Below, piece after piece: positions 13,610-24,647 of a DNA stretch of 64,000 bases. The position numbers and the translations under genes were made by a program. Numbering within the stretch: position 1 is the stretch's first letter; each line of letters begins with the position of its first letter. Source of the DNA: Imbricaverruca yamaguchii. Taxonomy: Eukaryota; Arthropoda; Thecostraca; Neoverrucidae. The notes beneath the pieces are model-generated. The model was not told where the DNA came from, did not search any database, and saw only the letters and a list, made by a program, of their open reading frames with translations. Where the stretch lies: assembly GCA_034440575.1 (NCBI GenBank), contig JAOTOL010001633.1:961001-1025000 (forward strand), in the 5' to 3' direction.

Positions 13610-14062
13610 CAATGCAATGGACATGGCTGTCAGGTCTGCTGCGATGTACCGAACATGATTGGTTGTTAGGTCTGCTGCAATGTACCGGACATGGCTGGTT
13701 GTCAGGTCTGCTGCGATGTACTGGACATGGCTGGTTGTCAGGTCTGCTGCGATGTACTGGACATGGTTGGTTGTCAGGTCTGCTGCGATGCACCGGACAT
13801 GGTTGGTTGTCAGGTCTGCTGCGATGTAGTGGACATGGTTGGTTGTCAGGTCTGTTGCGATGTACTGGACGTGGTTGGTTGTCAGGTCTGTTGCGATGTA
13901 CTGGACATAGTTGGTTGTCAGGTCTGCTGGGATGTACTGGACATGGTTGGATGTCATGTCTGTTGCGATGTACTGGACATGATTGGTTGTGAGGTCTGCT
14001 GCGATGTACTGGACACGGTTGGTTTGTCAGGTCTGCTGCAATGTACCGGACATGGTTGTGTG
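13610..14062. repeat. 36-bp minisatellite, ~12 copies
   Basis: The unit is GGTTGGTTGTCAGGTCTGCT followed by GCGATGTACTGGACAT. The period is a multiple of three, so frames of 116-260 residues stay open on both strands. These are array translations. Confidence 0.95.
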
Positions 14063-14592
14063 TGTCATTCCTCAGTCGACCGTGACCTGCCACGGTGGAG
14101 CGATCTCGGCTGTTTTGATCTGTCGCCTTGGCGACGACTGCGTAATGCGGCGATACCACTGACAAGTGAGCGGCCACGACGGGACCGACACGAGCCGCTA
14201 CATGGTGTGACACGGACGATAGCCGCGTCGCCTGTCGCCCTGTGACGGATCGGGGCCAGCTCCAGCTCGCCGCGCCCGCGTCAGATATAGCCGCCGCCGT
14301 GCAACACCCGATGTCCGTCACGCTTGGCATCGATCAGCGACGGAAATAGTCGGCCCAGTGTGACACGCGGCAGTCTGATGTCACGCGCGGCATATCGACT
14401 GCGCCTGCACCTGAGCCGGCGAGTGGGCGGCGAGTCGCGCCGGAAGCCGACGCCGGCGGCCGGCTGAACACGTGGCCGGGCCGGCCGTCTCGAGGGCTTC
14501 GACGGGCCGCCTGATTACATTCGGAGAACCGGCTCGGCCGGTTAGACATCGGAAAATGCTGCCCCCGGCCGGGCCCGTGCGGCCGGGCAGCT
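14063..14592. other. No recognisable gene
   Basis: GC-rich DNA between two arrays. Frames here run on from the flanking arrays and have no independent protein character. Confidence 0.4.
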
Positions 14593-15030
14593 CGTCCAGC
14601 CGGCCGTCGGGGTGGAGCACGTGCATCTGAGTTCGTATGGGGCCGGCCGGACAGCTCGTCCAGCCGGCCGTCGGGGTGGAGCACGTGCAGCTGAGTTCGT
14701 ACGGCGCCGGCCGGACAGCTCGTCCAGCCCAGCTGGCGGGGAGGAGCACGTGCAGCTGAGTTCGTACGGCGCCGGCCGGACAGCTCGTCCAGCCCAGCTG
14801 GCGGGGAGGAGCACGTGCAGCTGAGTTCGTATGGCGCCGGCCGGACAGCTCGACCAGCCCAGCTGGCGGGGAGGAGCACGTGCAGCTGAGTTCGTATGGC
14901 GCCGGCCGGACAGCTCGTCCAGCCCAGCTGGCGGGGAGGAGCACGTGCAGCTGAGTTCGTATGGCGCCGGCCGGACAGCTCGTCCAGCCCAGCTGGCGGG
15001 GAGCACGTGCAGCTGGGTTCGTATCACTGG
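14593..15030. repeat. 65-bp minisatellite, ~7 copies
   Basis: The unit begins GAGCACGTGCAGCTGAGTTC and ends CCAGCCCAGCTGGCGGGGAG. The period is exactly 65 bp at 14744 and 14809. The first two units carry a CAGCCGGCCGTCGGGGTG variant. The 65-bp period rotates frames, so the same peptides recur in three readings. Confidence 0.95.
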
Positions 15031-15199
15031 TTACTGACGTGTTTTTGAACAATTTGTTGTTACGATAAAAACATTGATAAACGAGGGCAAATGGAATCGA
15101 ATGTCCGGTCTGACATTTCCAGGAAGCAGAACATGAACAGCGCGCTGTCAACGAATTGTTTTTTTCTTCTGAATAAACGTTACATGTTCTCTACATAAT

Positions 15200-15860
15200 T
15201 CAGAGTGTCCAGAGGGGCGCCTTCGTGGTCTAGAGGGGCACTTTTCTAGTTCAGAGACACTTTCTTTGTCCAAATGGGCACCCTTAGTACGGCCGAAGGT
15301 GCCCTCCTAATTTACAGAGGCGTCTACCTGGTTCTTAGTGGCGCCTGTCCAGCTCAAAGGGCACCTTCGCTGTCTAGAGGGGCGCCTGTGTAGTCGAGAG
15401 AGGCGTTTCTTTCATCAGGGGCGCCGGCCTAGCCCAGAGGGGCGTCGTTGTCCAGAGGGGCGCTGTCTGTTCTAGAGCTTCTTGTCCCATCTGGAAGGAG
15501 ACATTCGTTTCTCAGAGGAACGCTATCTTAGCTTAGATGGGCTTGGTGCTTGGTATTTAGTGGCGCCACCCTACTCCAGAGGGCAGCTGTCTAGCCAAGA
15601 TGGGCACTTTCGTTTTCCAGAGGGGCGCTTTCCTAGTTTACAGGGACATCTGTCTGGTCTAGAGGGTCACCTTTCTTGCCCATAAGGGCGTCTTCGTTGC
15701 CCAGAGGGCACATGCCTAACCCAGAAGGGAGCCTTAATTGTCGACAGAGGTGCCCGTCTAGTCTAGTGCCCGTCTGCCTCTGTTGTTATTCGGAGGAACG
15801 ACTGTTTTTTTTTTAGAGGCGCTTTCCTTTACCTGAGAAGGCCATCTGCATAGTCTAAAA
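15200..15860. repeat. Degenerate ~30-bp repeat, AGAGGGGCGCC-based
   Basis: Around twenty diverged units of TCCAGAGGGGCGCC or GTCTAGAGGGGCAC with T-rich spacers. Too diverged for a fixed period. The design of a G-rich block plus a T-rich block resembles the 8.65-kb and 32.7-kb loci. Confidence 0.7.
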
Positions 15861-17206
15861 ATCTATACTTAGCCCAGAGGCACACTGGATGAGCTATCTG
15901 CTGAATTTCTGTCTCCTTGATGGAGGGCACATTTTTTGGTAGCGAAAGAAGCACCAAGACGTGGCACGTTTGTGACTACATCTAAGTGGCACCCAGGGAC
16001 AGGAGCGCATTTTCTACCTCGATCTTCAATCGAGCATACTCCAGTTAAGCACCGTTAAGTTGTCATGTTCCCTATTGCATCTGAGTTTTAGGATCCAGAC
16101 CCCTTGGTTTGGTCAGAGGTCTCCAGCTTCGATAGGATGCATCGCAATGTAAATGTAAGAATACGGAATAATATATTATAATTGCTGCTGATGCATCACA
16201 ACCTATTGGCAAGGCTGCGACGGAACGTAAGCCAGAAATCAATCATGCGAAAAGTAATAATTACTACAACAGTACAGTGTGAACTACGGGGAAAACAGGG
16301 TATCCCGGTGTACCCAGGTGATAAATTTGGTTAGTTGAGCTGGTCGCCGTGCTTGAGCAAGACACCAGAGATAAACTTGTACGACAAGTGAGACTAACAG
16401 AAGAGCTTCCAGTGGTATATCAGCATAAAAGCAGTAGATGATTTACAGGCTTCCAATGAAAACAAGAAGTAACAGTAACGCCCAAGCAACATCAGAACAT
16501 TAAACAAAATTAATGCGTGGCATGTTCAGTTCATACTCGCTCGGTCGTCTTGCACACCAGAAAAGGACGGCAAAGGAGGAACCACGAATTGATGACGGAA
16601 CCCAGATTGCAATGAGTAATCGCAATATCTCATTTCACCACACCATTCCGGTTTGCCCCATTCACCAACAGCTTTCAACCGAAAAGAATACGAGTTTTGA
16701 CATCAGCAAGCTGAACACTCTGTAAGGATCAAAACATGAAAACAGACCTCTTCGATACATTGCTGCTACAACTCAACGCTTTCTTGTGAGATATTTATTA
16801 TGACGCTCGACACCAATGAAGGGCAGTTGCACGAGCCGTACAGGTACATATCGCGCCACACACTTATCGATTGATGGCTACTTCAAGACAGTCGGTCACC
16901 CCAGTAACATTCAGATGGATCTGAATACGAAACGTCGGATGCCGCACTGCTCGCGAAGCCAACAGTGACAAAAGCTGCCGGAAAGTGGAATAGCCCGAAG
17001 AAGTCGATGACTCTGCGAGAGGAAGACGAGGGCAAGCTTTGAACTGGTGGAACTGGGATTGCACTTGCCATCATGTTGCTTGTTGTCTCGCTAGTTGGTA
17101 TCTTAAATATGTCAATACTATGTCGTTTACCCGCTAATGTATTTTGGGGATATGCAATTTTTATTGTTCACATTTTTTTTAATCGCCCACTTATGTTTGC
17201 CCCTAT
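15861..17206. other. No recognisable gene or element
   Basis: AT-leaning DNA. Short frames (for example near 16513-16725) show no family signature. Confidence 0.4.
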
Positions 17207-17266
17207 TTGGCTAGTTATTTAAGTTTAAGGGCACTTCAACCAAAGTATGATAATTTAGCGCTCATT
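17207..17266 (-). mobile_element. Hairpin retroposon copy, diverged
   Basis: TTATTTAAGTTTAAGGGCAC, then a spacer and TAATTTAGCGCTCA match the ~55-bp family. Flanks TTTGCCCCT and TTTACCCCT differ at one base, possibly an old target duplication. Confidence 0.55.
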
Positions 17267-17274
17267 TACCCCTT

Positions 17275-17345
17275 GCCGGCTTCATTAATTGATTATTTAG
17301 GCTTAAGGGCGCGCCCACTATGAGGTCATTTAGCGCCCATTGCTA
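17275..17345 (-). mobile_element. Hairpin retroposon copy
   Basis: TTAGGCTTAAGGGCGCGCCC, a spacer, and GGTCATTTAGCGCCCATTGC. Its flanks resemble those of the copy at 18801-18880, so the two may descend from one insertion now separated by the 33-bp array. Confidence 0.6.
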
Positions 17346-17546
17346 CCTGCTTTCTTTTTCTGTCAAATTAATAGTTTCGAATACGCAGCAGGAATAGGAG
17401 TTACACAGTGCTGCCAATATATCAAGGAACGGGACCTGCCATATCGATGGTCGAGTACAGAGGTCGTGTATGACGTTTCATTTATTTCAACGCTGGACAC
17501 GCAATTGTTAAGAGTCCTATGGCGCGTACTTGGTGCTGTACAGTCT
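17346..17546. other. No recognisable feature
   Basis: Single-copy-looking DNA leading into the 33-bp array. Confidence 0.4.
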
Positions 17547-18735
17547 GAACGTGATGTGGCCGCCTGACGGACAGTCTCTGAACGTGATGCGGCCGCCTGA
17601 CGGACAGTCTCTGAACGTGATGCGGCCGCCTGACGGACAGTCTCTGAACGTGATGCGGCCGCCTGACGGACAGTCTCTGAACGTGATGCGGCCGCCTGAC
17701 GGACAGTCTCTGAACGTGATGCGGCCGCCTGACGGACAGTCTCTGAACGTGATGCGGCCGCCTGACGGACAGTCTCTGGACGTGATGCGGCCGCCTGACG
17801 GACAGTCTCTGGACGTGATGCGGCCGCCTGACGGACAGTCTCTGGAACGTGATGCGGCCGCCTGACGGACAGTCTCTGAACGTGATGCGGCCGCTTGATG
17901 GACAGTCTCTGAACGTGATGCGGCCGCCTGACGGACAGTCTCTGAACGTGATGCGGCCGCCTGACGGACAGTCTCTGAACGTGATGCGGCCGCCTGATGG
18001 ACAGTCTCTGAACGTGATGCGGCCGCCTGACGGACAGTCTCTGAACGTGATGCGGCCGCCTGACGGACAGTCTCTGAACGTGATGCGGCCGCCTGACGGA
18101 CAGTCTCTGAACGTGATGCGGCCGCCTGACGGACAGTCTCTGAACGTGATGCGGCCGCCTGACGGACAGTCTCTGAACGTGATGCGGCCGCCTGACGGAC
18201 AGTCTCTGAACGTGATGCGGCCGCCTGACGGACAGTCTCTGAACGTGATGCGGCCGCCTGACGGACAGTCTCTGAACGTGATTCGGCCGCCTGATGGACA
18301 GTCTTTGAACGTGATTCGGCCGCCTGACGGACAGTCTCTGAACGTGATGCGGCCGCTTGACGGACAGTCTCTGAACGTGATGCGGCCGCCTGACGGACAG
18401 TCTCTGAACGTGATGCGGCCGCCTGACGGACAGTCTCTGAACGTGATGCGGCCGCTTGACGGACAGTCTCTGAACGTGATGCGGCCGCCTGACGGACAGT
18501 CTCTGAACGTGATGCGGCCGCCTGACGGACAGTCTCTGAACGTGATGCGGCCGCCTGACGGACAGTCTCTGAACGTTATGTGGCCGCCTGACGGACAGTT
18601 TCTGAACGTTATGTGGCCGCCTGACGGACAGTCTCTGAACGTGATGCGGCCGCCTGACGGACAGTCTCTAAACGTGATGCGGCCGCCTGGCGGACAGTCT
18701 CTTCTGAACGTGATGTGGCCGCCTGACGGAGTCTC
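17547..18735. repeat. 33-bp minisatellite, ~36 copies, a NotI site in nearly every unit
   Basis: The unit is GTGATGCGGCCGCCTGACGG followed by ACAGTCTCTGAAC. Nearly all units contain GCGGCCGC. Conservation is very high, with rare GACGTGATG, CGGCCGCTTGA, GTGATTCGG and GTTATGTGG variants and one extra base near 17845. As 33 is a multiple of three, frames of 324 (plus) and 424 residues (minus) are open; they are undecapeptide repeats and I do not call them genes. Confidence 0.98.
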
Positions 18736-18800
18736 TAACGCTGGTTCCCATGTCATGCGGACGTGTCCTAGAAATGAACGACGAGATCTTCTTCCACATC

Positions 18801-18880
18801 TTGCTGCCGGCTTGAATGATTGATTACTTGGGCTTAAGGGCGCGCCAACGAGGCCATTAAGCGCCCATTGCTGCCGGCTT
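18801..18880 (-). mobile_element. 54-bp hairpin retroposon with 13-bp target duplication
   Basis: The element at about 18814-18867 reads GGGCTTAAGGGCGCGCCAAC, then AGGCCATTAAGCGCCCA. TTGCTGCCGGCTT is repeated exactly at 18801-18813 and 18868-18880. Confidence 0.8.
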
Positions 18881-19470
18881 CAGCGTAGCCAGATAGTGAA
18901 CTCGTGTTTGTATGCCCCTCAGCCAAGACACTGAAGTCAAGTGGCACGGTCTGGTCTCGCAGTCGGTTAACTCCTGTCTTGCAGCCGCTGTGGTTTGCAC
19001 GCCGCTTGCCTCCTGGACCAGTTATATTTGCAGCGTCGCTCATTGCAGATGCAAAGCTGCGTTTACCTAGCGGCTGGTTCCTACACCAGTACAATTTTCC
19101 AGTTAACCGCCCGATGTAAAGCATGATGCTGTTTGCCACTTCATTTTGTCTCAGACAGCTGATATGATGGACCTATCAGACAATGGACCTATCTGGACAG
19201 GCGCACTCACAAGCGCAACACACGGTGGCAAGGCATGCTCAGGCCCTGCTCCTCTTCGTATCTTGCTTTCCCTCCCTGTGAATTTCAAATATGTTCCTTT
19301 CACTGATTTCACGATCTCAACATCCACTCCACTGCATGTTTCGATGCTCCAGCACTTTCTTGATTTCAAAACTGGTGGCCAAGCCCCACCATAAACTCAT
19401 AAAAGCTATTGTGCACATGAAACCCCAATCGTCCCTATGAAGACAGAGCTTTTCATCTTCTGAAACTGAC
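18834..19470 (-). pseudogene. Degenerate Crypton-type tyrosine recombinase fragment
   Basis: Three minus-strand frames, read from high to low coordinate, carry consecutive pieces of a tyrosine-recombinase (YR) catalytic domain of the Crypton / ZMYM-QRICH1-associated kind. First EHRNMQWSG, the region of the first catalytic Arg. Then KGTYLKFTGRESKIRRG, where the family has a YLxFxERxTKTRxG-like stretch. Then NHSGCKTGVNRL, followed by LAEGHTNTSSLSGYAEA, the HxxR, GH and Tyr-containing end. The enzymes cut and rejoin DNA through a covalent tyrosine intermediate. The NHSxRKT motif reads NHSGCKT, so the catalytic Arg is a Cys. With the frame changes near 19145 and 19380 the copy is dead. The N-terminal half is not seen. 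Family assignment is from recalled motifs. Confidence 0.7.
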
Positions 19471-19548
19471 TTCACCCTGGAACCTGATATGAAACCAACT
19501 TTAAACAAGAATAGAAGAACCAAATAGCGTCAACTAATCTACCTGAGC

Positions 19549-19705
19549 CAGCGCGGCTCCGTCTCCGTCCACACAACCTGTCATTTCCCAGTGTCGAATA
19601 TCCAGAGGCTCAGTCTCCGCCCACACAACCTGTCATTTCCCAGTGTCGAATATCCATAGCGGCTCAGTCTCCGCCCACACAACCTGTCATTTCTCAATGT
19701 GGAAC
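19549..19705. repeat. ~55-bp tandem repeat, 3 copies
   Basis: Three copies of GGCTCAGTCTCCGCCCACAC / AACCTGTCATTTCCCAGTGT / CGAATATCCA, the last one diverged. Confidence 0.85.
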
Positions 19706-19937
19706 ATCTGCCTGCGGCGGTTACCTACTGGCTTCACGTCGTACCGACTGTTGGGTCACATAGCGTCGTCAATCCCCCAACACCGATTGGTCGCCGGCGA
19801 AGAGTAGCGACAGATCAGATTTGACCCCATGACCTTTCGGGTGGAGACGGACACCTTATCCCTGGGGTGCTCGTCACCGAATATTCGCCTGTAAGCACGG
19901 GTGTTGATTTCTGAAATTTATCGGGTGGGGGTAAATG

Positions 19938-20023
19938 AAGGCAGTGGGTTGGTTGGTTGGTTATTGGGGTTTAAGGGCGCATCGACTGCAGAGGTCATGC
20001 AGCGCCCAAAGGCAGTGGGTTGG
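19938..20023 (-). mobile_element. ~56-bp hairpin retroposon with 15-bp target duplication
   Basis: AAGGCAGTGGGTTGG occurs exactly at 19938-19952 and 20009-20023. Between them lie a (TTGG)n tail, TTATTGGGGTTTAAGGGCGC, a short loop and GGTCATGCAGCGCCC. The duplication contains TTGG like the tail, so the tail-side boundary is uncertain by a few bases. Confidence 0.8.
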
Positions 20024-20879
20024 TCCAAATTAATTGTGTGTGTGTGCGGGGGGGGGGGTACCTCCAGAGTCCCATGCCAAAAGTTGAAATAATTGGGGAG
20101 CAAAGCAAACACTGAGGGGGCACTTGCTCCCTCAGAAGTGTATACAACAGCACCCCTGCCGCTAAGTGTCATGCGATCAGAAAAAACTCCAGGAGACTTT
20201 ATGTCTATATTGACGGCTGACGACAGCTTGATATCAATTATTTAGACCAACTGTGACAATGCTCGTGGTCCAGCGGTGTACTACATGCACACCAACACCA
20301 CCCTCCAGTAACCAGCACGTTTCCATGCTGCAAACCTTACAACACCATCTCCCGGTAAGCGACAACAAAAACATGAAGACAAAAAAGCGCAAACACCGAC
20401 ACAGCGCGAGCACTAATGACTAGCGGGAACTTTGGTTGGCTTCAGCGGCGCACTAGATTCTACTCCGTGTAGATCGTCACTCAATGGCAGTACTAGGGCC
20501 TGCATCCACAGCCCCTTCGGCGCCGGAACTTGTATCGCCACACGCGTCGGCAGCGACAGCCGTCCACAGAAGCGCCATTCAACATGAGGTCTCGAAGGCG
20601 CCAGACTCCGTGAATATTTCAGCCAGCGGACAAAAATCACGAAGCGGCACGGGCCGTCGTCGACGGAACGACGGACGGCTTAAGGACACAAACCGTCACG
20701 ATGAACAACTGGCAACAACTGGCCACAAACCGACCCACGGCAGCTACGGCACAGATCTAGCAGAGGAGTCGGGCGGCGGCCAGCGCACCAGTCGGCGATT
20801 GGACGGATATATGAACGGCAGGCCTGGACAACACCTGCAGACGCACGTGAAGCTGCCCGACCAGCGGTAAACAATGGAC
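20024..20879. other. No recognisable gene; a G12 tract
   Basis: Poly-G at 20047-20058. The GC-richer 20480-20870 segment is open on the plus strand but low-complexity and basic, with no recognisable domain. Confidence 0.4.
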
Positions 20880-20904
20880 GGAGATTAATGGACGACCTCC
20901 GCTG

Positions 20905-21300
20905 AAAGCAAGATGGACGGAGAGGAGCACTGGAGTGTGGAGATACGCACCAGTGCAGCTGGACGGAACGAGCGATGGATGATCACTAATGCACGGATAA
21001 GAGACAATACGGACCCGACGGAGAGATGGACGGGTCTCATCACCCCGGACGGAGAGAGGGACGGGCCCACCACCGGATGGAGAGGGACGGAGGAGTGCAG
21101 CCGGGTGGACAGAGAGACGGGAAAGCACCGTCGGACGAAGAGGGACAGGGGACAGATGATTAACGCCAGACGGAGACAGGAACGTGAGATCACCACCCGA
21201 TGGACAGACGGACAGGGTATCACCACCGGATGAACAGACGGACAGAGGATCACCACCGGGTGAACAGACGGACAGGGGATCACCACCGGGCGGTCAGCCG
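20905..21300. repeat. GGACGGA-rich tandem repeat, ~30-bp units at the right end
   Basis: The last three units read GACGGACAGGGGATCACCAC and CGGGTGAACA. To the left the array decays into scattered GGACGGA and GAGAGG motifs. It lies just downstream of the WDR54 stop codon. Confidence 0.75.
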
Positions 21301-21357
21301 GCAGCGATCTGACCAGCTCCGACCGTCGGCGCGACGTGGGGAGCACGTGCGACACGA

Positions 21358-24300
21358 CTACATGGCGTAGCAGAACAGGTGCTTCTGGTCGTAGGCGGCG
21401 ATGCCGAACGTGGCTCCGTCGGCTCTCAGGAAGCCGGCGCCCACCAGACGTGCGTCCGGCTCGCGCTCCGTGAACTTGTGAGTCAGCTGGCGGCAAACGG
21501 ACAAGTCTCAAACCAGCCGCATTGAGCACGCCGGCAAACGGCTTGCCAAACTGACCGATACATGACATCACCTGTCACAAGGGGTTGCAGTGCGGCTCAT
21601 CTGCTGACACTGAGCTACCGGGGAATTTGCCGTTCGGCTAGTACCAGTTGGTTAGAGAGCCAGCCTGCACTGGTCTCCCCTGTCCTGGCAAGACAGGGTT
21701 TGAGTCGCTTCACCCGCTCGGATAACTCCGGCTGGGGGGGATCAGCCGAAAACTGGCTTGACGAGGCCGGGGACGGGCTACGCCGGGGTGACCGTGACTG
21801 AGCATAGACGGCAAGCCTCCCGGCCAAACATTTTCCGCTGAACTGGAACTTATGGATCGCTCAGCAGGGCCCGGTTCACACAAGCTCTGCTTAGAATAGA
21901 ACACTGGCCCATACAACCATCTCAGCAATAATTCAGTATATTGCATTGACATGTATTGACATAACCTTTATACCATGGAATATGACCTTATATAGCACGT
22001 ATTGGAAGATACCTTATTTCTTATTAATTCAACGCTCCAACTACCTCCTTGCAGATGAGATTATGAAATTCCCAAACAAGCACTTGTGTAATGCATTACC
22101 ACTCTGATCCCCATTAAAAGCGAAATAACTGCTGTTAGTGACTAGCGTACATCTGATTCCCTGACGCTACTTTTTTTCATTCCAGACAAAGCGCGTCTCC
22201 TACCGCCATTCCTAGTTGTGTATCATTCGCTTTTCTTCAGGCATTGCTGATATTGCAATTGCACCCATGAGTTTCAACGCATAATTTGGAGGTACTCGGA
22301 AGCAAACATGCAAACTCAACTACCTACAAAAGCTGCCACTATAACTTCAGTCTTGCTAACAAACAAGATCCGTGTAGCACAGAAAGCCGTTATAAAAGCC
22401 ACACCACCTCTGTGCAAGACAAACATTATGGCCGACATTCGTACACTATTAAGTATTTGACTTTCGTGTCTGGAAGCGCTTGGACGGCACCAATCAATAG
22501 CAGCAAGCATGCAATGCACCTGAACAAAAACACGCCACGGCTTTTAAGTCACGTGCAATATGATTTACGAGGAACAACACACGCGTCGCATGGCACCGCA
22601 TTGAACAAAACAGTCGATGAAACGCAATTGACGCTACAGCCGTTCAACCCTCATACATTCTTATCCGACGAGCCATTGAACAGGGTAACAGTAGTCTGTC
22701 TCATCAGCTTCAGGCGGCACTAGGTGCGCAGGGCGAGCGGAGTCACGAGGCGGGCTACGGCGACCCGTTGCTGTAGGCACAGCAGCCGACAGCACTCATC
22801 AGTGGCACAGCTGCAGCACGGACCAGCACGGCTGGCGCCGACACTACTCTTTCCGCCAATTCAGACATTTCGGCCGTCAGCTCAATAAAGGAGCCAGCAT
22901 TACGTACTACTGCTGCTACCTCTTACCATTCCAGCCTACATCTGCCTCCTGAGCCGGGCATGGCAGATGTTCATCAGCACTACGTAGGATGGCTGGCATT
23001 GGTCTCTTTTCACACCAATTCCAACATTTCAGTGGTCACTACAATACAACAGGCAGCATTACTTCCTACTACTACCTCTTACTACTGCCGCCCAAATTTG
23101 CCTCCTGAGCCGAATATGACACATGGTAATCAGCCGTGCACCACGCAGAACGGCCAGCAATGGCTCAGTCTCGGCCTCAGATGTTTGTTTGTTTGTTTAT
23201 TAGGTGGTTCACGACGCACTTTATGCACATTCACGGCTAATGACGCCGCCCACTCTCTTTCGCCGGTAGCCGTAGGATTGAGAAATGTCCCGAGCGGCAC
23301 CAGTGTCGAACCAGGGAACTTTGGTACCCAGAGCCCAACACCTTAACCACTCGGCCGTCCCCGCCCCTCAGCCTGAGATGTGTGCACCTATTCTGCCCGT
23401 ATAGGATGCCTTCTGGAAAGCTAGACGAGCGAGGACGAGAGGAAGTTGTAAGACTCCTTCCCTGCAGGCACATGGTCGGCATGACGCTGTTCTCGGCAGA
23501 GGACGGCAGCGATGTGATCGCGATACCAGTAGGTGGCGCTGAGCGCGGCGCCACCCACAGTCGCCTGGTGGCGGCGCCACCCACAGTCACCAGGTGGCAG
23601 CACCGCCCACAGTCGCCAGGTGGCGGCGCCACCCACAGTCGCCAGGTGGCAGCGCCACCCACAGTCGCCAGGTGGCGGCGCCACCCACAGTCGCCAGGTG
23701 GCGGCGCCACCCACAGTCGCCAGGTGGCGGCGCCACCCACAGTCGCCAGGTGGCGGCGCCACCCACAGTCGCCAGGTGGCGGCGCCACCCACAGTCGCCA
23801 GGTGGCGGCGCCACCCACAGTCGCCAGGTGGCGCGCCACCGGCCCCACAGTCGCCGGTGGCGGCGCCACCCACAGTCGCCGGTGGCGCGCCACCCAGTCG
23901 CCAGGTGGGGTCGCGGTGGCGGCGCCACCCCAGTCGCCAGGTGGCGGCGCCACCCACAGTCGCCAGGTGGCGGCGCCACCCACAGTCGCCAGGTGGCGGC
24001 GCCACCCACAGTGCGCCAGGTGGCGGCGCCACCCACAGTCGCCAGGTGGCGGCGCCACCCACAGTCGCCAGGTGGCAGCGCCACCCACAGTCGCCAGGTG
24101 GCGGCGCCACCCACAGTCGCCAGGTGGCGGCGCCACCCACAGTCGCCAGGTGGCGGCACCACCCACAGTCGCCAGGTGGCGGCGCCACCCACAGTCGCCA
24201 GGTGGCGGCACCACACACAGTCGCCAGGTGGCGGCACCACCCACAGTCGCCAGGTGGCAGCGCCACCCACAGTCACCAGGTGGCGGCACCACCCACAGTC

Positions 24301-24613
24301 GCCAGGTGACGCCGCGGCAGGTGCCACAGCAAACAGCTCCTCTAACAAATAATGCACCACAGGGTAACTATTGTGATACAAACAGATGTATATGTATTTT
24401 GGCAGAAGAACCTTACATCACATTATCCCCAACTTTCTATGTGCACTCCGTCCTCTTGAAGCATTTGCAAGGAGTAAAAAAAATGAGCAAATCGTATATA
24501 TGACAGTGTCAGACCACAATGTCTGGAGTGGAAAACGTGGAAGTCTGGAGTGGAAACCCTGTACGATAATGGTGGTGATGATGATGCTGATGATGATGAT
24601 GATGCTGCTGATA

Positions 24614-24647
<34 letters not shown>

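Noticed and set aside
13548..14330. 260-residue His/Arg/Pro-rich frame
   Set aside because: Translation of the 36-bp array at 13610-14062.
17482..18756. 424-residue minus-strand and 324-residue plus-strand frames
   Set aside because: They are translations of a 33-bp array open on both strands, with no signal peptide, domain or splice context.
18904..19119. 71-residue plus-strand frame
   Set aside because: It is the antisense of the recombinase relic, whose motifs are on the minus strand.
22286..22723. 145-residue plus-strand frame in the last WDR54 intron
   Set aside because: No family, signal or splice evidence; its length is compatible with chance.
23237..24503. Frames of 250-373 residues on both strands
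   Set aside because: A 26-bp array inside a WDR54 intron; every frame is a repeat product.
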